DNA from: Ignavibacteria bacterium RBG_16_34_14
GTDB taxonomy: Bacteria > Bacteroidota > Ignavibacteria > Ignavibacteriales > Ignavibacteriaceae
Length of the DNA: 64,000 bases
Assembly (NCBI GenBank): GCA_001802865.1
Contig: MHAF01000098.1
Span: 1-64,000, forward strand
Direction of reading: 5' to 3'
Every line of letters starts with the position of its first letter. Within the stretch, counting starts at the first letter, position 1. The translations under genes were made by a program, and so were the position numbers. Below are positions 18,734 to 28,674 of the stretch, one piece after another. The notes under the pieces are model-generated. The model had not been told where the DNA came from. It worked only from the letters and a program-made list of their open reading frames with translations, and ran no database searches.

Positions 18734-21154
18734 TTATCTTAAAAGAATCATCTTCTTTGTTAATATGTTTGAATTACTTTCCAGCCGATAAAAATATACT
18801 CCTGAAGGTACATTCATGCTATGACTATCCTTCCCATCCCAGTAAACAGAATATTTTCCTGCATTATTGAATTCATTAACCAGGATTTTTATTTCACGTC
18901 CTAGTAAATCGTAAACTTTAATTTTAACATTCGATGCTTCGGGAATTTGGTAAACTATCTTTGTAACCGGATTGAAAGGATTCGGATAATTCTGCTCAAG
19001 CACAAATTTGTCAGGTGTTTTATTTTTTTCTTCAATGTCCGAAGGATTAATTAAACGCACGGTTACTTCTTCGTTACCTAATAAAGTATTTCCCCTCCAG
19101 TATTCAAAATTAAATGATGAAACTTCCAAAAATGTATAACCTATTAATCCATCCTTCTCAACCCGGATTATTGCAATTACATTCGATCTCCCATAATCAT
19201 GCTCTATCGTACCGTCAACATCGAACGGACATCTGCCTACAGCAACCTGTCCGAGTGAATCAGTTTGCAATTCTATAATATCAGGAATATCATCATAATA
19301 TTTACCATACCATTCACCAGCCTGACCTTCCGACTGATAAATTTCAATTGATGCATTAGTCAGAAGTTCTCCTGATTCATTTTTAACAGTAAGAAAGTTT
19401 TCCTGAGGGAGGTCCTGCAAAAATACTCCAATGTTGTTAGGAGCATTATAATTTCCATAAGTAGCCCGGTGTCCTGCAATCAGATTCATTGCAACCGCAG
19501 AATAATGATCTACGTATGTATACTGACCATTCATCAGTCCGTGAATTGGAGTATGATATACACCTCCACCCACCATGGGCATATAAGGTGTACCAACTAT
19601 CAATTGACCATTCTCCATTATAGCAACAGTGTTACCTGAGCCATCATCATTCACATCGAATCCATAAACATCGATGAGATAACGAGCATGCCCGAGTTCA
19701 TGCATTAAAGAACCTTCAAAGTAAAATGGATTACTCATACTTGGAGAACTATGGTTAGAATAAAATCCACCGCTAAGAAGATCTTCCGGAAACCCCCATT
19801 GTAAGTCAATTGTTCTGTCATTCAGGTTTGGAGTATTGGTGGCTAAACCTCCAGCAAGGGGCAAAGCACCATCGGGAACAACGTGAATGTCATCAATTCT
19901 GATCCGGTCTAATACTCCGCTAGGAGTTTCCGGGAAAATGGCGTCGGCAAACATTTGATTCCAGATTTTTACATGCCTCTGCGCCCAATCTTCCCAGCAA
20001 TTGGAATGAACATTTAGATATTGTTGGTACTGATGGAAATAGTCAAAAACACTTTGTTCTACATAAAATCCGGCACTAATGGCGTTAGTGTAAATTAACA
20101 GCTCGTTATTCAACTCTTCTTCTTCCTGAATTATATCATTTGGATCGAGAATAAACTTTAATTCATGTCTGTCAAACGTCCAGATCCAGGGATAATTCAC
20201 AGTTGTATCACTCTGTGCAAACATTGGTACTGTTCCCGAATCAACCTCCACTCCGTCAAACAGCCATTTATAGGGTACAGCGGAATAATCTTCTTCAGCC
20301 CAATTTCTTATTTTTGCCTGCCATATAACGGTATCACCGATTGCAGGCCATCCTTCAACAGCAGGATTTGGACTTCCCCATATGTAATCTATCCGCGGAA
20401 GCCTTGCAATAAAACCAATCGTCAAATCAGTTCCCGGTGCAGGGTCTTCATTTGCTTCCCCGGAGTGAGAGCTTTTTATTCCGTTTGAATTAACAGCGTA
20501 GACAATATAACCGTAATTTTTATTCAGTTCAGCTGTTGTATCAGTAAAACTTCCGGAAGAAAGATTCTCTGCGATCCTGTGGTAAAGCATTCTGCACTCT
20601 CCGTTGGGTAGAGTTTCCTGGTACGTGCGGCGATAAATAGTATAAGTTAATCCAGCAACAAAATCCCAGCTCACAGTACGATAGCCGTTTAAAGAATCAA
20701 TAACCAGATTTAAATTTTCAGGAGGCGAAGAAAAATCCACTACATTAAGATACAGGGAGAGAGGAAAACGAGCCCAAGGTACAGCAGTACAGTAATCGCT
20801 TAGCGTTCCCTGCTGCTCCGTTGCATTATCTGTAAATCTTATATAAGCACTATCTCCAACTTGTAGAGAAGGATTAATAAAATTACCAAGTTCAACGCCA
20901 AAGGTACCATTGCCGGAAATATTTGGATCCGCACCTATTTCCCATCTGGGAGCGTTTTCTATTAGAATTCTACTTTCATCATTATTCAGATATGCAGTGA
21001 AAGTGGCAGTAGGATTAGTGTGATAGCAGAATGATCCATTAGAATGATACACAAAATTTTTAAAATAGCTGGATGGATTATTCTGTGAAAAAGATACTGA
21101 ATTTGTTACCGTGCAGATTATAGTTACAACTAAGATAATTTTACCAATTTTCAT
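18734..21154 (-). CDS. Secreted putative zinc metallopeptidase with CARDB-like region and T9SS tail
   Basis: 806 aa; EGSLMHELGHARYLIDVYG (HExxH); N-terminus paralogous to 15945..18695; NYPNPFNPVTKIVYQIPE tail. Confidence 0.75.
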   Translation of the reverse strand: MKIGKIILVVTIICTVTNSVSFSQNNPSSYFKNFVYHSNGSFCYHTNPTATFTAYLNNDESRILIENAPRWEIGADPNISGNGTFGVELGNFINPSLQVGDSAYIRFTDNATEQQGTLSDYCTAVPWARFPLSLYLNVVDFSSPPENLNLVIDSLNGYRTVSWDFVAGLTYTIYRRTYQETLPNGECRMLYHRIAENLSSGSFTDTTAELNKNYGYIVYAVNSNGIKSSHSGEANEDPAPGTDLTIGFIARLPRIDYIWGSPNPAVEGWPAIGDTVIWQAKIRNWAEEDYSAVPYKWLFDGVEVDSGTVPMFAQSDTTVNYPWIWTFDRHELKFILDPNDIIQEEEELNNELLIYTNAISAGFYVEQSVFDYFHQYQQYLNVHSNCWEDWAQRHVKIWNQMFADAIFPETPSGVLDRIRIDDIHVVPDGALPLAGGLATNTPNLNDRTIDLQWGFPEDLLSGGFYSNHSSPSMSNPFYFEGSLMHELGHARYLIDVYGFDVNDDGSGNTVAIMENGQLIVGTPYMPMVGGGVYHTPIHGLMNGQYTYVDHYSAVAMNLIAGHRATYGNYNAPNNIGVFLQDLPQENFLTVKNESGELLTNASIEIYQSEGQAGEWYGKYYDDIPDIIELQTDSLGQVAVGRCPFDVDGTIEHDYGRSNVIAIIRVEKDGLIGYTFLEVSSFNFEYWRGNTLLGNEEVTVRLINPSDIEEKNKTPDKFVLEQNYPNPFNPVTKIVYQIPEASNVKIKVYDLLGREIKILVNEFNNAGKYSVYWDGKDSHSMNVPSGVYFYRLESNSNILTKKMILLR

Positions 21155-21208
21155 TGTGACTGCGGTTTTTGTTATGCCTGTTCTTTAACATTCACTTTAC
21201 TTTCTTCC

Positions 21209-22171
21209 TTATTCAAACAAAACACCAACACCAACCCTATGCGAAGCACCGAGTATTCCTAATTTACTGTATGAATAATCAACCCTGGATCCAATGCCGC
21301 TTATACCCAGTTTGAATCCAACTCCAAAAGAATAAGTAGCAACATCATAATTTATTTTATACCCGCCTCTTGCAAAGAACATATTATCATAACCCCACTC
21401 AAGACCTACCTGCGTTAATGGTTGTCCGTCATTTGGTTTAATAGCCGCAAAACTAAATAGAACTTTCTGCACTTCACTTTCGATAACATTTATTCCAGCT
21501 CCGAATGTAAAATTAGTTGGAAGAGGATATGACTCGTTAACGAACTGAACATTAGATCCGAAGTTAGATATCTGCATAGCAAATTTAAATCCACGGAAAT
21601 CAGAGACGTACATGGTACTAATATCAACAGCCACAGCATCTGCAGAAAATCCCGGGAAGAGAGAAAGATTTATATATCCAACAGAAAGACCAACTGTAAC
21701 GCGATCGGTAAAGAAGCGGGAGTATGAGAGAGCAAACTTATAATTACCGGAATAAAAAGTTTCACCCGTGCCATCAGGTTGAAGAGGAGTTCTTACTTTC
21801 ATTTCATCGGTATAAAGACCTGTAACAGCTATACCGAAAGTTCCGATATCATCAAATGTATGCGCTGCTGCAGCAAAATCATGATTTATTCCAGCAAACC
21901 AGAAATTATGATTGAATACAATATCAGTTCCTTCAATCCACGCGAGTGATGCAGCGTTATAGTAAGTTCCTTCGGCTCCTTCAACAATTGCTATATAAGC
22001 ATCGCCCATTGCTGTACCCCGGGGGCTAACCCCGATTTTCAGAAATTGAGCATCTGTACTACCAGGACGAGAGTATTGCGCTATCAGTATCGGAGAAAGG
22101 AACATAAATAAAATTAGTATCAGTCTATTCATCATAAAGTACCTGCTTTTGTTTAGCTTTTTAAACTTCAA
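21209..22171 (-). CDS. PorV/PorQ-like outer membrane protein
   Basis: 320 aa; STDAQFLKIGVSPRGTAMGDAYIAIVEGAEGTYYNAASLAWIEGTDIVFNHNFWFAGINHDFAA, typical of the PorV/PorQ family. Probable start at internal MMNRLILILFM. Confidence 0.75.
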   Translation of the reverse strand: MKFKKLNKSRYFMMNRLILILFMFLSPILIAQYSRPGSTDAQFLKIGVSPRGTAMGDAYIAIVEGAEGTYYNAASLAWIEGTDIVFNHNFWFAGINHDFAAAAHTFDDIGTFGIAVTGLYTDEMKVRTPLQPDGTGETFYSGNYKFALSYSRFFTDRVTVGLSVGYINLSLFPGFSADAVAVDISTMYVSDFRGFKFAMQISNFGSNVQFVNESYPLPTNFTFGAGINVIESEVQKVLFSFAAIKPNDGQPLTQVGLEWGYDNMFFARGGYKINYDVATYSFGVGFKLGISGIGSRVDYSYSKLGILGASHRVGVGVLFE

Positions 22172-22188
22172 ATCTTTTTTATAAATAT

Positions 22189-23976
22189 TTATTTTATGAT
22201 TACAAACTTTCCAATCTGGGCTTGTCCGTTATTAGTATCCTCAATAGTAAAGAGATATATCCCGCTGGAAACTGTCTGACCGACATCTGAAGTTAAATTC
22301 CAGTCTTCGTAACCCTTGGATGGGTTATCATGAAGAATAGTTGCAACAAGATCACCGGCAAGAGTAAAGATTTTAATTTCACAGCTGATAGGGAGATTTA
22401 TGAATTGAATTCTTCTATCCTGTTCCATCCATCTATCACGGGTACCTGTAGGTTTTTCCCACTGCGGATCATAATCCTGGTAAGCAATGTCCCCGCGATA
22501 AGGATTTGGAACAACAGCTACTTCACCCACCGTTTGTGGCGGGGCAGTGCCTGGAATAACCTGTTTTGCATTTACATAAATACTAGATTCTTGTGATGGA
22601 AAATCTATTACTGTATCTTCTTTCGAATATGCTGTTACTGAATAATAATAGTCAAAGTTGTTCAGCAGTCCTTTATCAATATATTCGTGCTCAAGTCCTG
22701 TATTATATCCATAACCGTCATTGGGCAAATCGTACTCACCAAGCAGCGTCCACGGGCCAGCGGCACTTCTTGTGCTTTTATAAATTCTATATCCCTCAAA
22801 AGGTTGCTGTGAGCTATCTGCACGATAAGGATCAATATAGGTTTCAGGATTAATATCTCCGGGTTGAGCATCCCATTTTAGAATTACTTCATGATTTCTG
22901 GCTTTAATTCTTAGTGGAGGCAGAGGAGGTGGTGAAGGAACTTTAAAGTCTTGTCCCACCAGCCAATCCAAACGATCAACATTCTTTAATATCCCTTCTT
23001 CACCTTCACCAAATAATACAGCAACGAAGAAACTAAGTGTATCGCCGGCATACATATCAACGGGGCCGAAAGAAATTATAAATTGCGAACCGATAGGATC
23101 CTGTTGATTTTCCATAATTACACCTGAAGCCATTTGCTCATAACGTAATGCATCTTGTCCCGGAGGAGCTCCCAATCCCTGACCGGGATACCAGTTGAAC
23201 GTCCAGCGCAATGAATCAGAAGGAATATTTTCCGGTGGAAAGATTTGAACACCGATTGGGCTATATGCTGTACCATCAAAATGTCCCGGATCGTCAACTG
23301 AAACACCAAATTTTTTATCTGAGTAATAAACCGAATAGTCATCGAGAGCAAAATCCCATCCGCTTCCCCTGTAACCGACATTACCATCGAGCCAATATGC
23401 TACGTAAACATTGTCCAGATCATAGTTAGTTGAAATCACCTTAAAATTAAATATCAGCATTTCATCGAGCGGTTCAGAAGCCCAGCTATAGCTATTCTGA
23501 ATTACATCCAGATAAAGAGGATGATGATCGGGGATTGTCCTAATATTATAATCACTGTAGCGGCAAATTAAATCCTGATCAGAAACTCCTACATAACCTT
23601 GCCAATAAGGAATATCAACAGTATCATTTTTATTTACAATCCAGATTGTATCCCAGGGTTCATCCGTCGGGTAGAATTCAAAATTGGAATTCCAGCTTGT
23701 AGTAACAGACACTAATGTATCAGATCCGAAAATTGCACCAACCCATATACCGCCTTCACCAATGTGCTCTTCATGACTTTCTCTCGGGAATTCACTATAA
23801 ATCAAACCCGGATAATCTACATTTGCCTGCCAAAGTGTACCCATATTAGTAACTAACTGCCTAACTTCGCCAATATTATGGAGTTTCCAGTCAAGATTTG
23901 TTCTTTGTCCAAATGTGGATGAGAGACACAAAAATAAATAGATTAATACTAAATTTTTTAAAAGTTTATAAATCAT
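22189..23976 (-). CDS. Secreted Fn3-containing protein with variant C-terminal sorting-like domain (tandem paralog 1)
   Basis: 595 aa; LDWKLHNIGEVRQLVTNMGTLW; VVPNPYRGD...RDRWMEQDRRIQFINLP...SSGIYLFTIEDTNNGQAQIGKFVIIK. Confidence 0.7.
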   Translation of the reverse strand: MIYKLLKNLVLIYLFLCLSSTFGQRTNLDWKLHNIGEVRQLVTNMGTLWQANVDYPGLIYSEFPRESHEEHIGEGGIWVGAIFGSDTLVSVTTSWNSNFEFYPTDEPWDTIWIVNKNDTVDIPYWQGYVGVSDQDLICRYSDYNIRTIPDHHPLYLDVIQNSYSWASEPLDEMLIFNFKVISTNYDLDNVYVAYWLDGNVGYRGSGWDFALDDYSVYYSDKKFGVSVDDPGHFDGTAYSPIGVQIFPPENIPSDSLRWTFNWYPGQGLGAPPGQDALRYEQMASGVIMENQQDPIGSQFIISFGPVDMYAGDTLSFFVAVLFGEGEEGILKNVDRLDWLVGQDFKVPSPPPLPPLRIKARNHEVILKWDAQPGDINPETYIDPYRADSSQQPFEGYRIYKSTRSAAGPWTLLGEYDLPNDGYGYNTGLEHEYIDKGLLNNFDYYYSVTAYSKEDTVIDFPSQESSIYVNAKQVIPGTAPPQTVGEVAVVPNPYRGDIAYQDYDPQWEKPTGTRDRWMEQDRRIQFINLPISCEIKIFTLAGDLVATILHDNPSKGYEDWNLTSDVGQTVSSGIYLFTIEDTNNGQAQIGKFVIIK

Positions 23977-23982
23977 AAAATT

Positions 23983-25806
23983 TTATTTTATTATTACGAA
24001 TTTATCTATCTGAGTATTTCCATTTCGCTTATCCTGAACTGCATAAAGATAAAGTCCACTGGAGATTGCCTGACCAACATCAGAAGTCAGGTTCCAATCT
24101 TCATATCCTTTAGCAGGATCGTTATGATATAGCTTTGCAACAATGTCCCCGGCCAAAGTAAAAATTATAATTTCACATTCAGCAGGAAGATTTATGAATT
24201 GAATTCTCCTATCCTGCTCCATCCATCTTTCACGTGAGCCAGTTGGTTTTTCCCATTGGGGATTATAAGTATAATAAGCTTCATCTCCCCGGTAAGGATT
24301 TGGAACAACAGCTACTTTTCCAACAGTTTCAGGAGGAGTAGTTCCCGGAACTACCGTATGACTGTTAGCTGAAATACTTGATTCCAGAGGAGGAAAGTTT
24401 ATCACTTTGTCCGGTTTTGAAAATGCCGTTACTGAATAGTAATAATCAACATTGTTAAGTAATCCAACATCAGTATATTCGTACTCAATCCCTGTGTTTG
24501 AACCATAATCATCTTCCGGAATATCGAATTCTGCAAGCAGTGTCCAAGGACCCGCTTGACTTTGCGTACTCTTATATACTCTATATCCTTCAAATGGTTT
24601 AAACAAGCTGTCGGCACGATAAGGATCGGTATAATCTTCAGGATTTATTTCGCCCGGCTCAGGATACCAGTTGAGATTTACCTGTTTATTATCAGTAAAC
24701 ACCTTAAGAGGCGGAGATGGTGGAGCGGAAGGTATTTTATAATCTTTTGCCCGTACAACATTCAACACTCTTTCATTATCTTCAATGCCTTGTATTCCCT
24801 TTCCAAGAATAATCGCAACACTAAAATTAAGGGTATCATCTTTTTCTAAATGGTATGGACCTAAAGAAACAATATGTTTGGTTCCATCACCTGTGCTTAC
24901 CTGATTTTCCATCACAACCCGGCGAGTCATATCTCTCCATCGGTCGTCATTAGTATGTGGAATTCCCTGTTGCTGGCCGTTATACCAGATAAAAGTCAAT
25001 GAGCTGTCTCTTCCCGGCGGTATTGGTGGAAAGTAATTTCTCTGTCCAATAGGACCGATAGCAGTACCATCTTCACCACCGGGAAGGTCGGTACTAATTG
25101 CCATAGTTTTATCACGCTCAAAATAAGTTTCATCATCAAGACCGAAAGCATCGGTTTCTCCGTAACCGACATTCCCGTTCATCCAGTTTGTGATATAAAC
25201 ACTATCAAGATCATAATGCTTGGAGATAATGTAATAATTAACAACGATAATCTCATCAAGCGGCGGCGAACCCCATGAATAACTTACCTGCACAACTTCA
25301 AGGTATAATGGAATGTGATCTGCTTTCCGTAAACTAACCGGATTATAATCATTGTACCGGCAAATAAAATCCTCATCGGAAACTCCCACGTAATTTTGCC
25401 AATAAGGATTTACCGGATCACCTATATTTACAGTATCGCCTCGGTGAACAACCCACATTGTATCCCACGATTCATCGGAAGGCCAGAATTCTCCTTCCTC
25501 ACCACGAACAACAGATACCAATGGCTGTCCATTAACTTTTGCACCTATCCATGGGCCAGCTTCTGTAATATGCTCCTCCCGGCTTCCCGGCGGGTACTCG
25601 CAATTAATGAGTCCGGGAAAATCAAATGTCGCATCATTCTTTGCATTTAACCAGCCGGTGTTTGTAACGACCTGACGAACCTTTCCTATATCATGTAATT
25701 TCCAGTCGAGTGTAACTGTTTGAGCATTAATTACTGCATATTCAAATAACATCATAACTATTATTGAATATTTATACTTAAAGGAACTTCTCATATTACC
25801 AATCAA
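23983..25806 (-). CDS. Secreted Fn3-containing protein with variant C-terminal sorting-like domain (tandem paralog 2)
   Basis: 607 aa, colinear with 22189..23976 (LDWKLHDIGKVRQVVTNTGWL...ERWMEQDRRIQFINLPAECEIIIFTLAGDIV...KFVIIK). Confidence 0.7.
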   Translation of the reverse strand: MIGNMRSSFKYKYSIIVMMLFEYAVINAQTVTLDWKLHDIGKVRQVVTNTGWLNAKNDATFDFPGLINCEYPPGSREEHITEAGPWIGAKVNGQPLVSVVRGEEGEFWPSDESWDTMWVVHRGDTVNIGDPVNPYWQNYVGVSDEDFICRYNDYNPVSLRKADHIPLYLEVVQVSYSWGSPPLDEIIVVNYYIISKHYDLDSVYITNWMNGNVGYGETDAFGLDDETYFERDKTMAISTDLPGGEDGTAIGPIGQRNYFPPIPPGRDSSLTFIWYNGQQQGIPHTNDDRWRDMTRRVVMENQVSTGDGTKHIVSLGPYHLEKDDTLNFSVAIILGKGIQGIEDNERVLNVVRAKDYKIPSAPPSPPLKVFTDNKQVNLNWYPEPGEINPEDYTDPYRADSLFKPFEGYRVYKSTQSQAGPWTLLAEFDIPEDDYGSNTGIEYEYTDVGLLNNVDYYYSVTAFSKPDKVINFPPLESSISANSHTVVPGTTPPETVGKVAVVPNPYRGDEAYYTYNPQWEKPTGSRERWMEQDRRIQFINLPAECEIIIFTLAGDIVAKLYHNDPAKGYEDWNLTSDVGQAISSGLYLYAVQDKRNGNTQIDKFVIIK

Positions 25807-28666
25807 TTCTTAATCCTACTTTTACATAACGACCAGTAGAATAGAGGAAAGGATTCATTAACCGAAACATTGTGTACCAATCGTAATACTGATTAGTACC
25901 AGGTTGAATGTCTCCATATTTATATCCTTTACCTGTGTAATTATTAAAGCCAAGACCACCGCTTACAGTTTGAATATTGTTCTGATTGAATAGATTGAAG
26001 ATATCTAACTCCGCAGAGAGTCTTAAACCAAAAACTCTAAACCCTTTACTTATTTTCAGATCTGTATTTGATGAAGACGGACTTGTTTTTGTGTTTTCAA
26101 GTTTTTGTGCTTCCGCAGGATCAAAAGTGAATGGAGTATAAGGTAATCCTGAAGAATATCTTGCAAGTATGGTGATATTCCAATCATCAGGCAATTCAAG
26201 ACCAAATAAATTAAGATGTTCATTTTCTGGTGATGTTAGACCTCCCTGGAAAATAATCTGATGACGTACATCCCATGAAGCTCTTCGTTCACGAATCGGA
26301 TAGGGAAAATCATTCAATGAACGAATATAATCTTCAAATGCGGATGAAGAATAAACATCCGCCCATTGCACCGTATAAATTAATTCTGCAGAATAGAAAT
26401 CGGAATAACGTTTGGTTAACTGAAATTCAAGCCCTCTTGCTCTTCCATAGCTCTTGTTATCAAATAACTCAACAGGAATACCAAGCGCTGCTTTTAATTG
26501 TGTAGTTCCAACCTGATGAGAAATATCTTTAGTATAACTTTTTATATCAATAGCAAAATCATTAAAGATTTGATGCGTGAATCCAAATTCATAAAGGATC
26601 GTTCTTTCATAATCAAGATGGGGATTTCCGGTTGTTCCGCCGCTGTATGGATCCCTATAGAAAAATTGCATTTCAGGAATTTGAAAGAAATGACCATACG
26701 AGAAGAATACAACAGTTCGTTCAGTAATAGGGAAGGAAATACCAAAACGAGGACTAAATTTATATTTGAATTTTGTCCAGTTTGATTCCAGACCTGTTGC
26801 AGCTTCCCACTGCTCTTTCCATTCTTTGCCATTGACTGTTGAACCGAGATAAAACCAATCAAAACGAAAACCTCCATTTATTATCAGGAATTCTTTCTCA
26901 AATTTATTCTGAATGTATACACTACCAGTCATCGGATATGTATGGAATACCCAACGGTTTCTGCTGAATTCACTAAATGATCCGGGAGGTGCTATAGGTG
27001 GAGGTGTTGTTGTGTCTCTTTGGAAAGCCCATTCACCATAATCTGATAATTGTACACCACCATGCTGGATATCAACATAATTAATATCATTATATTGAAA
27101 TTCAAATCCTGTCTTTATTAAGTGTTCAGGATGAATCTGTGAAGTAATGTCTCCTTTTAATGTTAAAGTTTTAGTATTATCATCTCTCCATATACTGTTA
27201 TAACCCTGTGAATCGAAAAATCCTGTGAGCGGATCTATCTGTGGGGGTTTAATCTCACTTTTGAATGAATCAGGAACAAAGCTGTAGTTATTTGAAAATT
27301 TTTTCCATTGGCTGTACGAATATTCTTGTCCATCTTTATAAAATCTCCAGTAATCGGAAGAATTTTTACCAAATAATGAACCTTGAAGATTAACACCAAG
27401 ATAACCAATATTTATCGAGTAATAAGTTGAAGGGGACAAAACATGATTAAGAGTCACAGATATATTATTATTATCTCTGGAATATGAAGGAAGATTATTG
27501 GGGTTGTATAACCAAAGCCAGTCGAAATCGCTCCAATCTTTAAAAGATCCCATATAACTAAGAACAGTTCTAAATGAGGGGGTTATTTCCCAGGTAAGCT
27601 TACCGGTTATACTGGATATATTATCTTGTCTTTCCTTAATATTAAATCCAAAGAAACTTATATCGTCTCTTCTCCTATTATTATTGTACGCAGTGTTTGT
27701 TAAAGATCCATTCAGAGATAGAAAATAAAATAACTTTCCTGGAGCGTTTATTCCGAGTTGAGGTAAAAGATACCTTGTAAAAGGTTCGGGCCCACCCATA
27801 TAGAAAGTCAGGTAATCTGTGTTGTATGTAGTTGCAAATATTTTTAATTGATCTGTACGGTATTCAATACCGCCCGTAAAATTCTCGTTGCCGGAACGTG
27901 TAGTTATATTAACGACACCTGATTGTGCCTGTCCGTATTCTGCATTAAAAGCACCTGTAAGTAATTCAACTTCGTCAACTACGTTGACATCCAGATCGAG
28001 CACACTTCTTCCACCGTAAATGGGATGAGTAACAGGAATGCCATCAATAAGGAATAATATTTCACCGCCTCTTCCACCGCGGATGTGAACATCCTTAACA
28101 CTCTGATCCCTAATCTGTAGTTGTATACCTTCTGTCAGCCGCAAGTTTTGCGGATCTACGCCGAGAATAGTTCCCCCCTGAAGTTTAAATATATCACTTG
28201 TGTTTTCGAATCCGGGTAATTCGTCCATTGATTCACGTGAGATAGTTTTGCGTGTAGAAGTGATATCTTTCTGAACCATCTTCTGTTCTGCAACAACTGT
28301 AATTGTCGGCGTTTCAATAACCGTTGATTCCAACTGGATATTCACTATAGTAGTCAAATCTGATTTTACTTTTATACCTGTTATTGTTAAAGAGTGATAA
28401 CCTATTGCAGAGGCCTTGAGTTCATAAGTTCCGGAAGGAATATTAATAATGTAATATCTGCCTTCTTCATCGGCGGCACCACCCATTGTTGTTCCTACAA
28501 GGATAATGTTTACTCCGAGTAAGTTTTCTCCGGTTTGCTTATCAGTTACGCGCCCGGATATCTTACCTGTTTCACCTGCAATTAAATGTGTTGTGCAGAA
28601 AACAACTACAACAAACATTAAATAAATGTTCTGTAGTATCTTCAATACTAATATCTCTTTTTGCAT
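25796..28666 (-). CDS. TonB-dependent receptor with carboxypeptidase-regulatory-like N-terminal domain
   Basis: 956 aa; GKISGRVTDKQTGENLLGVNIILVGTTMGGAADEEGRYYIINIPSGTYELKAS; plug LRLTEGIQLQIRDQSVKDVHIRGGRGGEILFLIDGIPV; C-terminal beta-barrel strands. Confidence 0.9.
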   Translation of the reverse strand: MQKEILVLKILQNIYLMFVVVVFCTTHLIAGETGKISGRVTDKQTGENLLGVNIILVGTTMGGAADEEGRYYIINIPSGTYELKASAIGYHSLTITGIKVKSDLTTIVNIQLESTVIETPTITVVAEQKMVQKDITSTRKTISRESMDELPGFENTSDIFKLQGGTILGVDPQNLRLTEGIQLQIRDQSVKDVHIRGGRGGEILFLIDGIPVTHPIYGGRSVLDLDVNVVDEVELLTGAFNAEYGQAQSGVVNITTRSGNENFTGGIEYRTDQLKIFATTYNTDYLTFYMGGPEPFTRYLLPQLGINAPGKLFYFLSLNGSLTNTAYNNNRRRDDISFFGFNIKERQDNISSITGKLTWEITPSFRTVLSYMGSFKDWSDFDWLWLYNPNNLPSYSRDNNNISVTLNHVLSPSTYYSINIGYLGVNLQGSLFGKNSSDYWRFYKDGQEYSYSQWKKFSNNYSFVPDSFKSEIKPPQIDPLTGFFDSQGYNSIWRDDNTKTLTLKGDITSQIHPEHLIKTGFEFQYNDINYVDIQHGGVQLSDYGEWAFQRDTTTPPPIAPPGSFSEFSRNRWVFHTYPMTGSVYIQNKFEKEFLIINGGFRFDWFYLGSTVNGKEWKEQWEAATGLESNWTKFKYKFSPRFGISFPITERTVVFFSYGHFFQIPEMQFFYRDPYSGGTTGNPHLDYERTILYEFGFTHQIFNDFAIDIKSYTKDISHQVGTTQLKAALGIPVELFDNKSYGRARGLEFQLTKRYSDFYSAELIYTVQWADVYSSSAFEDYIRSLNDFPYPIRERRASWDVRHQIIFQGGLTSPENEHLNLFGLELPDDWNITILARYSSGLPYTPFTFDPAEAQKLENTKTSPSSSNTDLKISKGFRVFGLRLSAELDIFNLFNQNNIQTVSGGLGFNNYTGKGYKYGDIQPGTNQYYDWYTMFRLMNPFLYSTGRYVKVGLRIDW

Positions 28667-28674
28667 AACAAGTC

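Noticed and set aside
25796-28666. Classical SusC/SusD polysaccharide utilisation locus
   Set aside because: The receptor has a carboxypeptidase-regulatory N-terminus, but no SusD-like lipoprotein is recognisable; the two lipoproteins nearby do not resemble SusD.
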